A stretch of DNA of 64,000 nucleotides, from positions 2,702,001 through 2,766,000 of the forward strand of contig SMMW01000046.1 of the NCBI GenBank assembly GCA_004794655.1. The letters are read 5' to 3'. The position numbers and the translations under genes are program-made. The notes below the pieces were generated by a model. It was given only the letters and a program-made list of their open reading frames with translations. It did not search any database and was not told where the DNA came from. Source of the stretch: Marisa cornuarietis. Its lineage: Eukaryota > Mollusca > Gastropoda > Architaenioglossa > Ampullariidae. This document shows, one piece after another, positions 12,430 through 23,300 of the stretch (position 1 is the first letter of the stretch; every line of letters starts with the position of its first letter).

Positions 12430-13398
12430 CTAATTAACATCTTTACGCCTGTAAAATATCCGCGCAAACTCTGCCCTGTACTTGCTTCCAGTCAGACAAT
12501 ACAAGTAAAAGTTTATGGAGTTGTTAATGAAGTACAGCAGGCAAGTAACCGCAAGCGCTAACTCATTAGCTGCGGCAATGTAGACATCGTCCTCTGCTCC
12601 TTCGGAAAACCTCTTTACATAAGTAAAATACACTGATAATGGAAGTCTCAGAAGGAAGAACGATACTGACACACTGATGAGCGTGACTGTTAAAGAAGAC
12701 TTACTATCGTGAGTTTGAAATCTCGAAGAGAATCGTCCAAAGGCGAGCTTTCGTCTCCTCTTGGTAAGAGAGCTCTTCACTTTCCAGATGAGCACGCAGT
12801 TGGCTGCCAACAAAAAGCCAAAAGGAGCCAACGCCGCAAAGAATGTGTCGACCCAGCCGTACACGTTGTCGAAAAACGTTCTATAGTCTTCGCTGACGAA
12901 GCTAAAAAAGCATTTAGCCGTCTGGTTACCGGCGTTCGAGCTTACCGTGTGTCCGTACCAGATGTGAGCGTTCAGGAGAGCGAAAAATACAAAGATGGCG
13001 CCCATGACCGAGCGCGTGAACTTTCTGTTGCAGTGGATGTTAACTTTGAGAGGCCACAGAATGGACGCAGCCCGGTGAAAGGTCATGGTCACCAGAATGG
13101 CCGGTGCGCTATATGCAGAACAGTAAGCTAAGAATACGCGAGATTTACATAACCAGTCGGCAAGAAACAAAATTCCAAACGTATCAAGAAACCAAAATGG
13201 TGGGTCACACCATATTGCAATTAGATCAACAACGGCCAGGCACGTGAAGTAAATCGACAAATTCGAGCCTGAAGCGTCATTCAGTCGTCCCTGAATCACC
13301 AAGACCATAATGTTTCCGAAAGTTCCAGAAGCTAGAATTAAAGGAACACCAATCTTCCAGACTAAAACGGAAGCTTCATGAAGCACTGTTGCATCCAT
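12430..13398 (-). CDS. Orphan class A (rhodopsin-family) GPCR, copy 1
   Basis: Intronless frame of 322 residues, full length for a short-tailed seven-transmembrane receptor. Visible landmarks are: GN at 28-29 (N29 = 1.50), LAVVD with D58 (2.50), C84 and C163 for the TM3-ECL2 disulfide, R109 in FHRA where DRY is usual, P192 in TM5, P253 in LRLP where CWxP is usual, and NSINF at 293-297 in place of NPxxY. A sequon N158-Q-T lies in the second extracellular loop. The C tail is only about 20 residues and basic. The start codon gives a ten-residue N terminus right before TM1. The pattern resembles invertebrate peptide-receptor-like orphans; intronless expanded class A receptors in gastropods include candidate chemoreceptors, which makes a chemosensory role possible but unproven. 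Copy 2 lies 5.4 kb away on the same strand with 28 residue differences. Confidence 0.88.
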   Translation of the reverse strand: MDATVLHEASVLVWKIGVPLILASGTFGNIMVLVIQGRLNDASGSNLSIYFTCLAVVDLIAIWCDPPFWFLDTFGILFLADWLCKSRVFLAYCSAYSAPAILVTMTFHRAASILWPLKVNIHCNRKFTRSVMGAIFVFFALLNAHIWYGHTVSSNAGNQTAKCFFSFVSEDYRTFFDNVYGWVDTFFAALAPFGFLLAANCVLIWKVKSSLTKRRRKLAFGRFSSRFQTHDSKSSLTVTLISVSVSFFLLRLPLSVYFTYVKRFSEGAEDDVYIAAANELALAVTCLLYFINNSINFYLYCLTGSKYRAEFARIFYRRKDVN

Positions 13399-14395
13399 TC
13401 ACTTATACAGTTTACTCTTCAGTTTGGACTACTTGAGTTACCACGGGCCTGTATGCACGAAGCCAAGAAAGCTGGGGTTAATGAACGAGAAAATAATCTC
13501 ACAGCTGAAACTTCGGCCATTTGGAACTAACTGACGGAAAGTTCTTTTTGCAGCTGTTTGTTTTTCTTTTTGCTATGGCAGATGTTTTTTCCAAGGAGTG
13601 AATAACATACTTATTGCAAACAAAACTGATGCTGCTCCGCTATTATCAACCATGCTGTTTTTTTAAAGAGGCTGAGCGGTGTTCATATATACTTATTTCC
13701 GTTCGACCACACCTAGACTCTAAAAAGAATTGACAAATCATTTTCTCTCGTTTTTTTAAACGTGGCAACATATTCCATTTTCGATATGCTTAATATTTTT
13801 TCTATTTATCGTTCTATGTTTTGCCTAATTTTTATTTGCTTTTTTTCAGTGACATTTCGTTTGGACGATAGATTTTTTTCTTAGACCAAACGTGTTAGAC
13901 ATTCCTAATAGAATATTTTTTTAGAAAGAAACACTATGGTAGTCAACAATAATTATGACAATCATGAAAAGCTACAAACGGACGCAGTTGAAACTTCAGC
14001 CCTACATAAGCTTAAAGATCCACAATGCATTTAATAATTACAATTCTTTATAAACACAAAAAAGAGTTGCAAAACTCTAAGGATGTTTTTGGAAAAAAAA
14101 GTATTTTCATGAATAATCACCGACCGCCCACCCTCCACCCGTTCTAACTGTGCAGATACCGTTGTAGCCTTAATTTAATATGAGGGACGATTAATCAATC
14201 TTGTCTGCATTTCTCAAATTGTCTTCCTGCCAGTCTAATGGAACTCGTCCTTTCTAGAAAGATGTTAAACGGTGAGACAGACGAAGAAGACAGCCTTGGT
14301 TTATAGACGGCTTCTACACGTTCAACTCTTACCTTGATCATGTTCAGTGTATCAAGGTCGGTATTGTTGCTGATCCCTGCAAGATCTCTAATGGA
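13399..14395 (-). promoter_or_regulatory. 5' flank of GPCR copy 1
   Basis: Non-coding. It is conserved in order with 18789-19780 upstream of copy 2, including ccacgggcctgtatgcacga next to the start codon and actatggtagtcaac near 13933. No TATA box or other element can be assigned with confidence. The shared flank means both copies probably inherited the same promoter. Confidence 0.4.
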
Positions 14396-14624
14396 GTGGT
14401 ATCAAACTCACTGCTGAAAACGACACTTGACATCAATACTATATGCCACTTAGAAAAACACCCTCTCATTTACTCTTTCGTTCTTAAAAATTGTTATTCT
14501 CTGCTCTCTGGTTACCCTGAGGAAGCCGACAGCCGAATAGTCAGAGCTCATGAGTCTGAACCCGAAGACGAGCTAGGGTGTGTGTGGGTGTGTGGCGCAG
14601 CCAACTTTCCTTAAGGCCACCTAC

Positions 14625-14800
14625 TGTTGAGAGTGGGTACCGGTCTCGGTAGAGTGTTAGTGATGGTAAGTTAGCGAAAGGAGAGATAGGCATTGCCCTC
14701 ACAGAAAGATCATCCCATAAAAGTCTAACACTTCTCTACCCACCTACCTAAAGGTTACGGGGCTACCTTCACTATCCCACTTACACAAAATTCACGACTA
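14625..14800 (+). repeat. SINE tail fragment (family C)
   Basis: The layout gagtgggtaccggtctcggt, gatggtaagttagcgaaagg, ggcattgccctcac and aaaggttacggggctacctt matches the body and tail of the SINE at 58284-58555 in diverged form. The tRNA-like head is missing. Confidence 0.45.
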
Positions 14801-15185
14801 TCTTAAATTCTCTGGAATTCGCAGAAGCAAATGCTTTATAAAGATTGTCTAAACTGACTAAGCTGACTATGATTTTTAAAAATTCATTAATGATGTGAAT
14901 AACAGGCTAACAAAGAAGAAATAAATGCTTAGTTTTGGTCTACTTGTAAATTGAGTGTCACGTTTCAGAAAAAGTTCGATGTCAAACAATATTTTAAAGA
15001 AGGAAGTTAAGAACAGATTCAATAACAAAATTAGTTTTATTATTAATAAGGCTTTTAAATCCAAGTGTTTGTTATTCTTTTCCACGAGCACAATCCGGGT
15101 ACGTAAGGAATCTTATGCTCAGACATAATTCATTAATGTCGTCTGATCAGTTACCCTCCACTTTTTTGTATTATGCTTCTGTTTC

Positions 15186-15240
<55 letters not shown>

Positions 15241-15841
15241 TGCGTGCGTGTGACAATTATTCTCGTGACATTAAATCACTTGTTCCATTCTTACATACTG
15301 ACTTGGAATTCAAATCATATAAGGGAATTGAATAACAACTATCTTTGATATAGTATAAGGGAATCCAATAATGTGATTAAAATTCTCGGAATTATACAAG
15401 TGGAAGCAATCAAAATGTGTGCTGTGAGGGCCATAACTATTTTTCCAAGAGTAGTATCCACATTTTCTCCGTTTGTCGTTTATTTCCGCCGCTGTGTCCT
15501 TAGCTGACGTGGAAACGGTCAACAGTAACTGTTGCCTTCTTAGGTTCAATATCTTTTCGGACTATTTGGTGATAAGATTCTTGCTACGGACAGTTCGATG
15601 TTATATTGATTTACTCAAGACATTTCACATTATTGCTTCTGCATTCCTTAAGGAAAACAAATGAATTGATAGGGATTCAGTTTTGACTTTTCGTTGATAA
15701 CCGAGCCTCGCTTAAATATATATAGAGAGAATTACAGTGTAACATCAGTGTGCAATAATACTGTTTTATATGAGAAAGTATATCTGTATATAATGAAATC
15801 TGCATGATTTGAATATGTCATATTTATTTATCTATCTTGTA
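14800..15841. other. Spacer between the duplicated units
   Basis: AT-rich, with the (TG)n/(TGCG)n tract listed separately. Short frames at 14876-15091, 15310-15549 and 15473-15664 show no domain. I see no gene. Confidence 0.45.
15187..15252. repeat. (TG)n(TGCG)n microsatellite
   Basis: A pure TG run followed by TGCG units. Alternating purine-pyrimidine DNA of this kind can adopt Z-form, though nothing here shows a role. Confidence 0.9.
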
Positions 15842-17211
15842 AATCTTTACATATAAATAATGCTGTTGGTGTCATCACATTTATTTTGCTTAATAGACGA
15901 TCAGTGGCAAGATTATTGTTATTTCTGTGACCTACTAATATAATTCTCATGAAATGAAAAAAAACAATAACTCTACATAACATAAACCACTACGCATTTT
16001 TTTATTTCAACAGGGGCTACCAACTGTAAATTATCAAATATTTTATAAGGTTAATATTATCATAGCTTTTGAAACATACATGATTTTAAGGTGTACAAAA
16101 AAATAAGATGTCAAGAAATTAAAACGTAATGGAAGCTTAAAGTTAGAGAAGAAATATCTTGTGTGATTATCTTTCTATTGTCTTCGACTTTGTCATCCGC
16201 TTCATTATAACGGGTCATCACCGTTAGACCGGTACGACGACTTTCTTCATAAATCGAAACACAACGCGAGACTTTTTTATGGTAAGGATGTATCCTGTTG
16301 TTCTCTGATGTATCCAACAGAGAATTTATCGTTTGAAATGAGTGTAATGGCGAAGGCAGCCATGAAAGAGACCGTATAGTAAGCGTGAAGCTTTTGCATG
16401 TGCACCTGATGCATGATGTCACGCGAAGGATTACCGGTAATAAGGTCGCGCAAGATTAATTATCGTTCTTATACACTGACCCCCGGTCCCACCCACATAT
16501 GGAAGCATATTGGTTCAAATTAGTTTAAGCGCATTAAACATACTTTAACTGAAGATTATTTAATAATTCGTCATCGAAAGGCCAAGATGAGCATTTATAT
16601 TCAAAGCTGTCACGTACCCTTAAAGGCAAATTACCAGTGTGCCATACTTAAATGATAGATTGAAATGAAAATTAAGACAACTTGCGTTCTCAATTATTCT
16701 CACTCATAATTTCAGGATACAAAAAATGTTTTACCTATAATGACATCTGAAACAGTTCATGCTTCCGTACTTTTTGGCGGAGAAAAATAAATTGACCCTA
16801 ATTCGTGATTTAGCTTTTTATCAGTAATGTGTGCACGTTTACCCTCCATCACACCAATATTCTTCCATTCACTCAGCTCTTCTTCTCTGTATTATAGCAC
16901 GACCATCAGAGCCATGAAGTCAGCGCTTCAACCACAACACGTGGGGTGATTGACAGGGACCTATCCTGTCGGAGTTACATCTCTCACGCCAATTAATAGC
17001 AAAACATGGTAACCTGAGTGACCAGCCCGGATGCGATTGTCATCAAGCAGTCCTTTAGACAACCAAACTTTCGAGCGTAAACAATTGAAAAAGTCAACTT
17101 CCATCATTTAAACCCAAATTTGTTGTTTTTTTTCCTTTAGTTGAGTTACCTACGATATACTTTTCTGTCTGTTTGTGCTATTTTCACTAGTAAATCTTAA
17201 ACTTTTGGACA

Positions 17212-17313
17212 GTGAGCATCATATTATTTATACAGCTAACACTTCATGTTCACATAAAGGAGCTATGATTATTAGGGTTGTTGGCCGCCTCACTGTGACA
17301 CAAGTGGAATGTG

Positions 17314-17360
<47 letters not shown>

Positions 17361-17741
17361 CTTTTTATTATGTAGGTTTTTTTTTTACTGTTTTAGATAT
17401 TCTTTCTGTTGATATATCCGAATTAAAAGGGCAGATTTTTATTTTATTACTTTTGCTAAAGTCGAACCTCAAATAAAAATTATTACATCATTCGCTAAAA
17501 TGTATGAATACTTCACAAAAGCAGCAGTTTTATGGTTAAACGCACGTGACAAATTTGTCCAACATCATAATCCGCTAGTTATTGAAATTCGACTTCATTT
17601 TGTTCTTGTACTAAAACCTACAGAATCATTAGGTATTTTATTTTAATAAACATATTTTCCAGTAATAAGTAGCTTACTCAGCACAGCAATCAGGCAGCAA
17701 GACAGTAATATTCTTAAAATTAAAATAAATATAAGACGACA
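17212..17741. other. Block present only in duplication unit 2
   Basis: Unit 1 reads continuously ctcttggacaactcttaatc at 12342. In unit 2 the same words are split by about 530 bp (cttttggaca at 17202, cctcttaatc at 17743). The block contains the (TCA)n tract and AT-rich DNA without a frame, terminal repeat or obvious target duplication. Its origin is unclear. Confidence 0.6.
17315..17361. repeat. (TCA)n microsatellite
   Basis: About 15 TCA units, inside the unit 2 specific block. Confidence 0.9.
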
Positions 17742-17819
17742 CCTCTTAATCATTCACACCATTTTGTCTTTTTTGAAATACCTTGAAAGTTTTGTTAAAT
17801 CCAGAAATTCCATAATAAA

Positions 17820-18788
17820 CTATTTAACGTCTTTACGCCTGTAAAACATCCTCGCAAACTCTGCCCTGTACTTGTTTCCAGTCAGACAATACAAGTAAAA
17901 GTTTATGGAGTTGCTCAGGAAGTACAGCAGGCAAGTAACCGCAAACTCAAACTCATTAGCTGCGGCAATGTAGACATCGTCCTCTGCTCCTTCGGAAAAC
18001 CTTTTTGCGTATGTAAAATACACTGATAATGGAAGTCTCAGAATGAAGAACGATACTGACACACTGATGAGCGTGACAGTTATGGAAGAGTTTCTTTTGG
18101 GAGTTTGAAATCTCGACGAGAATCGTCCAAAGACGAGCTTTCGTCTCCTCTCGGTAAGAGAGCTCTTCACTTTCCAGATGAGCACGCAGTTGGCTGCCAA
18201 CAAAAAGCCAAATGGAGCTAAGGCTGCGAAAGACGTGTCGACCCAGCCGTACACGTTGTCGAAAAACGTTCTATAGTCTTCGCTGACGAAGCTAAAAAAG
18301 CATTTGGCCGTCTGGTTACCGGCGTGCGAGCTTACCGTGTGCCCGTACCAGATGTGAGCGTTCAGGAGAGCGAAAAATACAAAGATGGCGCCCATGACCG
18401 AGCGCGTGAACTTTCTGTTGCAGTGGATGTTAACTTTGAGAGGCCACAGAATGGACGCAGCCCGGTGAAAGGTCATGGTCACCAGAATGGCCGGTGCGCT
18501 ATATGCAGAACAGTAAGCTAAGAATACCTGAGTTTTACATAACCAGTCGGCAAGAAACAATATTCCAAACGTATCAAGAAACCAAAATGGTGGGTCACAC
18601 CACGTTGCAGTCAGATCAGCAACGGCCAGGCACGTGAAGTAAATCGACAAATTCGAGCCTGAAGCGTCATTCAGTCGTCGCTGAATCAGCAAGACCATGA
18701 TGTTTCCGAAAGTTCCAGAAGTTAGAATAAAAGGAACACCAATCTTCCAGACTAAAACGGAAGCTTCATGAAGCACTGTTGCATCCAT
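17820..18788 (-). CDS. Orphan class A (rhodopsin-family) GPCR, copy 2
   Basis: Intronless 322-residue paralogue of the receptor at 12430-13398, alignable without gaps. I count 28 differences, about 91% identity. They cluster in TM1-TM2 (20, 23, 34, 37, 57, 60, 62), in the third intracellular loop (HDSK becomes PKRN near 230-233) and in TM7 (ELAL becomes EFEF near 279-282, and INN becomes LSN). Residues 88-154 are identical in both. The unusual FHRA, LRLP and NSINF motifs, the C84/C163 pair and the N158 sequon are all kept. No stop or frameshift is present, so both copies look functional. Differences in TM7 and ICL3 could change ligand or G-protein preference; that is inference. Confidence 0.88.
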   Translation of the reverse strand: MDATVLHEASVLVWKIGVPFILTSGTFGNIMVLLIQRRLNDASGSNLSIYFTCLAVADLTATWCDPPFWFLDTFGILFLADWLCKTQVFLAYCSAYSAPAILVTMTFHRAASILWPLKVNIHCNRKFTRSVMGAIFVFFALLNAHIWYGHTVSSHAGNQTAKCFFSFVSEDYRTFFDNVYGWVDTSFAALAPFGFLLAANCVLIWKVKSSLTERRRKLVFGRFSSRFQTPKRNSSITVTLISVSVSFFILRLPLSVYFTYAKRFSEGAEDDVYIAAANEFEFAVTCLLYFLSNSINFYLYCLTGNKYRAEFARMFYRRKDVK

Positions 18789-19780
18789 TCACCATATACA
18801 GTTAACTCTTCAGTTTAGACTACTTGAGTTACCACGGGCCTGTATGCACGAAGCCAAGAAAGCTGGGGTTAATGAACGAGAAAATAATCTCACAGCTGAA
18901 ACTTCGGCCATTTGGAACTAATTGACGGCAAGTTCTTTTGCAGCTGTTTGTCTTTAGTGTTTGCTATGGCGGATGCAGTTTTCAAGTACTGAAAAACATA
19001 CTTTTTGCAAACAAAAGTGATCGATGCTGCTCCGCTAATATCAGCTGTGCTGCTTTTGAAAGAGGCTGAGTGGTGTTCATATATACTTATTTCCTTTCGA
19101 CCACACCTAGACTGAAAAAAGTATGACAAATCATTTTCTCTCGTTTTTTAAACGTGGCAACATATTCAATTCTCAACATATACTTGATATTCTTTTATTT
19201 ATCTTTCTATCTTGCCTAATTTTTCTTTGTATTCTGAAGTGACCTTTTTCGTGTGGACGATATTTTTATTTTTATTAGCGCTTATAGAATTTATTTTAGA
19301 ATGAAACACTATGGTAGTCAACGATAATTATGACAATCACGAAAAGCTACAAATGCCTGCAATTAAATCTTCAGTCCTACATAAGCGTAAAGATCCACAA
19401 TGCATTTAATAATTACGATTCTTTATAAACACAAAAAAGCTGCAAAACTCTAAAGTTGTTTTGGGGGGAAAAAAAGTATTTTTATCAGCAATCTCCGACC
19501 GCCTACCCTCCACCCGTTCTAACTGTGCACATACTGTTGTACCATCAATTTAATATGAGTGCCATGTAATCAGCGTACGATCTCGTCTGCATTTCTCAAG
19601 TTGTCCTGCTGTCAGTTTGACAGAGCTCATCATTTCTACAAAGATTTTGAACAGCGTGGTAGAGAAAGAAGACATAGACGGCATCTACAGGTTCAACACT
19701 TCCCTTGATCATGTTCAGTCTATCGAGGTCGGTGATGTTGCTGCTCCCTGCAAGATCTCTACTAGAGTGGTTTCGAACTG
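18789..19780 (-). promoter_or_regulatory. 5' flank of GPCR copy 2
   Basis: Diverged copy of 13399-14395. The region next to the start codon (ccacgggcctgtatgcacga) is nearly unchanged. There are no identifiable transcription-factor sites I would defend. Confidence 0.4.
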
Positions 19781-19883
19781 ACTCCTGACACGACTCTTGA
19801 CAAGCGTATTTTTCGCATTTATTTTAATCTGTTTATTTATGTCGTTCGCAATTTCAGTAGTATGTGCCACTTAGTGGCTTTCC

Positions 19884-19896
19884 ACACACGCACGCA

Positions 19897-19950
<54 letters not shown>
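19884..19950. repeat. (CACG)n(CA)n microsatellite
   Basis: CACG/CGCA units pass into a pure CA run. The layout mirrors, on the opposite strand, the tract at 15187-15252. Confidence 0.9.
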
Positions 19951-19951
<1 letters not shown>

Positions 19952-20114
19952 CAGCAAACCCCTTTTATTTACTCTTTCATTCTTGAATATTGCAGTGGCG
20001 TTGGAACCGGGGAGGCAAGGGGGCGACAGTGAACGACGTTCACATTCTTGCCTCATCAGAATCTTTTCTGAGGGGGCGGATGGTCCCCTTGCTCTTCCCC
20101 CTCCTTCGACTGCA

Positions 20115-20430
20115 CTTATTATTATTTCGAGTACGGGAGAAGTACCTGCATGCATCGTATAGGTGTTCTGATCCGCTGCCAAGTGGCTCAGGTACCGCAG
20201 AATCCCACCTATTTGGTTTCTCTTATTTCGAGTGTGGGAGAAAGAACCACAGCACCGCTTTAAGGTCTTCTGGTCTGCTGACAAGTGGCTCATGTACCTC
20301 AAAATTCCCTTTCCTTCCCCTTTATTTCCCCCCCCCCTTATTTCGAGTACGGGACAAGGTACCACTGCGCCGTGTAGGTGTTCTGGTCCCCTGTCAAGTG
20401 ACTCACGCACCTCGAAATCTCTTTTTCCTT
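20115..20430. repeat. Three-unit tandem repeat, period about 101-115 bp
   Basis: Units start with ttatttcgag at 20122, 20223 and 20338 and share the layout: gtacgggagaag, then ggtgttctg or ggtcttctg, aagtggctca, and a cctc-aaa end. A plus-strand frame and a 179-codon minus-strand frame run through it only because the unit length and composition allow it. The minus frame shows the repeat as ILRYMSHLSADQ and ILRYLSHLAADQ. It also runs into the neighbouring CA microsatellite, so I do not call a gene. Confidence 0.7.
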
Positions 20431-20449
20431 CCTCTTATTTATTACTAAT

Positions 20450-21348
20450 TATATAGTAACCTAGGTAGAATTAGAAGAAGTAGGCGATAGGCATAAGCGG
20501 TGTAGGAATTAGGAATACATGTGGAGTAGGGTTGAATTGGTTTGCATGTGTAAATAATGTAAATAAATCCATTTGAAATTTACTTATCTCTTTAATTGTG
20601 TGTTACTCAGCTTTTGTTGTACTTAACTTGTCGTACTTTCCTTGGGTGAATGAAGCATGTGTCGTCTCGTGCATGTTAAAGAACGAAATCAGTTACGAAA
20701 CACAGAGCACACATGACGAGTGACAGAGAAGGTAACCGATCCGAAGCTGAACGAAGCACCAAAAACACACTTTTTCTTCTTTTTTTTTTTTTTTTTTTAT
20801 AAACCCGGGTGTTTTGTGGACTTCAAGGTTTTGTGGGTGTGTATGTAGATGGATGGAAAAAATAGCATATCGCGAGGCATATTGAACTAGAAAGCACATC
20901 CGACGACTAAGAGGTAGAATTAGTGGAAAATTCCCCTTGGAAAATTCCTTCCTCTTCCCTGGATTAAAAAGAAGAACGGATCTGATTGGCGCTAGGGTTT
21001 GTTGTTTTTTTTTTTAGGATGGTCCGGCTGCAGCGTTTAGCCAGCTTTGTATTCAGAAAAGCAGGTCAGAATTTCTGCTGCCGAGACCCGGATCTGTTTG
21101 TGACTCGAACAAGAAACTGATCAGTCCAGTTATAGGCGTGTACGGGACAGTTCGACAGGCATTCGACTGAGTATCGTTCTCAGACGAGTGTCAACGTTTT
21201 ACGTGACATCATCGATTCGACGTTTGTGCGTTCACGTGTTTCTGTGTCGTACGACCTGTTGACTGTTGTTGTGTTTATATTTTGTAGGGAATTATACACT
21301 TACACTTAATTATCAGGTGAAAAATTGCGAAACTGTTATACCCGAGCC
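20450..21348. other. No gene recognised
   Basis: AT-rich sequence with poly-T runs at 20782-20799 and 21003-21015. The part 21020-21290 is less AT-rich but has no supported frame. Confidence 0.4.
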
Positions 21349-21352
21349 CTTC

Positions 21353-23136
21353 CCCAGATAGCATTTGAACGTTTTATAATCGTTTACAAATGGTTCTCGA
21401 GAAATGTTCAAATAATATTCGCAGGAAATGTTTTTGAAACGCTTATCATGCCCATCAAAGTAATGTGTTATTAATGTTTGCATTCCAACTTTTTGTCGAC
21501 CTTTTACAGCCTTTTTTCAAACATTTCATAGTTGTTCTGAATTTTAAACACTTATCCAACCATTTAACAAATTTTCTCACCCAGAAAGAGGTTAAACTTA
21601 ATTTTGTTATGTGACATTTTAATATGCTGCTCACTGAAACGAGGTGGTTTTACGCCGAGCCAGCAACTAACGCTGCATCACGGCAAGGTAGCCAGCCCTG
21701 TTAACAGATGTCAAGTGCTGAGAAAAAAAATGCGTGCCCCTAATGTCCAAATTAGTGCGCTGAACGTTCACCTCAGACTCAAGACCGAATGGTTTGTCAT
21801 TTTAATTGGAAGCGCGACCATGAGTTACATACAGCGACGTGTATCCACGGTGGTCAGAGTCACGAGGGTCAAAGACTGGGCTGGTTGTCGGTACTGAAGC
21901 TGCTGACACATCACGCGAGTTCTCTACCGCAGCTATCCCCATCGCCACATCCTATCAGTGTCACATACTGAGTTCCGAGACGACATCGGAAGCCCGAGCC
22001 GCTCACTGTAGTGGTGACAAGCGAATGCTTTGATCCACTACATCACGGGGACCTCAAGACCAAATAGAGACACGCCAGCTAATAATACTGTACGACAGTA
22101 GCATCTAGCATTCGGGTTCGGCAACATAGCATGGTGATTAAGTGACTTTTAGTTTAGAATGGCGCCATCTCTTTAAGGACTCACTTGATATTCTGACTGT
22201 AGTTGTTATCTTCAACGTTTTACCGTATTTCTACGAAGGTTCACTAAGAAAACGATGATACAAATTTTGTTTTTGAAACAATACTTCTCCGAGTTTAAGC
22301 AAGGGAAACTACCCGACGTGGCGTCAATACGAAGTGCATGGTGTGTAACCGTGTTTCGAGATCGATTTTACAACAGTTTCAAATCTCACACATAGTGATC
22401 TGACATATATAATAAACTTCTAAAATATTATTTGTGAGAACTGTAAATAACTGAATTTTTAAGTTTTAATCCATTGCTTATGGCGGAAATGCCTTCGATT
22501 CAACAATTGGACTGTAGATTTTGAATATTTATAACTATTAACCTATAATAAAGACAACCATATGTGATGCACCGTTTTAAAGAGCAGTGTTTAAACATTC
22601 GGATAGTGTAACTCTTCAGAAATATAGCTTTTTTTCTTGTGTACTATAATAAAATTAAAGATCGCAACTGCATTCGACTCATAACGTGAAGAAGTCAGCA
22701 GTCGGGAATTAATAACAAATTATTTACACATTATATACAAACTTAATAGTACCAAACAAACATATATTTTATTAGAACACACATTAGAGTTTGAATATTA
22801 CTTACTATTTTCTTGTCATTTTCGATTGTTGGAGTACAAATCCATGTAGAATTGAGAAACCGGTAAACAAAATGGCGGCCTCTCAGCTCTAAACCACGCG
22901 ACGGCCGGATCAAGTTTTAGTACACATTTACAGAACATCTATTTAATATTTTTGTTTAAATGTTATTGTTCCTACCAATTTTAAATGTTTGCACAATGTT
23001 TCAGTTTTTACATGTTTTTACATGTTTATTCCGTAAATGTTCCTAACATGTTTCTAAAATGTTTCATCTAAAACTTTAACATTATTACAGCCATGTTAGC
23101 GCTTTTCAAACGTTTATAAAATGCTTCAATGCTATC
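21353..23136. mobile_element. Non-autonomous element with long terminal inverted repeats
   Basis: The left end is cccagatagcatttgaacg with ttttataatcgttt. The right end, read on the minus strand, is cccagatagcattgaagca with ttttataaacgttt. The inverted similarity continues inward as AT-rich 'aaatgttt' wording for perhaps 200 bp. The interior has no transposase frame. It carries a minus-strand SINE family A fragment at 21640-21740, which is probably a later insertion. No clear target-site duplication is visible. The superfamily is not assignable by eye. Confidence 0.6.
21640..21740 (-). repeat. SINE family A fragment, minus strand
   Basis: ggttttacgccgagccagca, then ggcaaggtagccagccctgt and tgcgtgccc are the reverse complement of the tail and body of the family A SINE. 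It is 5'-truncated and lies inside the inverted-repeat element. Confidence 0.6.
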
Positions 23137-23141
23137 TGGGT

Positions 23142-23300
23142 CCTGGCCACGGTGAAAGATTACTTGGCTGTCCTCAGTTCAGCTCTCGTCTCGGGCACGC
23201 TGTTCTTTATCTGCTTAAGGCATCTGTTTACAGGCCTGCCATGCCGTGATACGGCCTTATAGTTGCTGGCTCGGCGTAAAACACCAACCCCCTCTCCCTA
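23142..23300 (+). repeat. SINE family A copy
   Basis: gctgtcctcagttcagctct, cgtctcgggcacgctgttct, acaggcctgccatgccgtga and ggctcggcgtaaaacaccaa match the family. It starts a few bases after the right end of the inverted-repeat element and lacks the tRNA-like head. Confidence 0.65.

Larger units (their letters stand above)
9650..14495. repeat. Segmental tandem duplication, unit 1
   Basis: This unit is paralogous to 15842-19995. Matching landmarks are: ataatgctgttagtgtcg at 9667 against ataatgctgttggtgtca at 15860; gcgaaggattaccggtaata at 10889 against the same string at 16421; the GPCR frames; and ttactctttcgttctt at 14470 against ttactctttcattctt at 19970. The flanks are visibly more diverged than the coding frames. 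Compared with unit 2, this unit has extra DNA at about 9905-10650 and 11130-11825. Confidence 0.85.
15842..19995. repeat. Segmental tandem duplication, unit 2
   Basis: Paralogue of 9650-14495 in the same orientation. The coding frames are offset by 5390 bp. It lacks the unit 1 blocks at about 9905-10650 and 11130-11825, and has its own block at about 17212-17741 plus a microsatellite-containing insertion around 19800-19955. The right border abuts the sequence gcagtggcgttggaaccgg. Confidence 0.85.

Noticed and set aside
12709..13131. 140-codon plus-strand frame opposite GPCR copy 1
   Set aside because: Shadow of the minus-strand receptor. The equivalent frame in copy 2 is shorter, while the receptor frame is kept in both.
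17187..17214. CRISPR-like or regulatory direct repeats at the unit 2 block border
   Set aside because: The eukaryotic setting and single occurrence give no support.
19871..20410. 179-codon minus-strand frame
   Set aside because: It runs through a CA microsatellite (CVCVCV, ACVRACVRA) and a tandem repeat; no domain, and its composition is explained by repeats.
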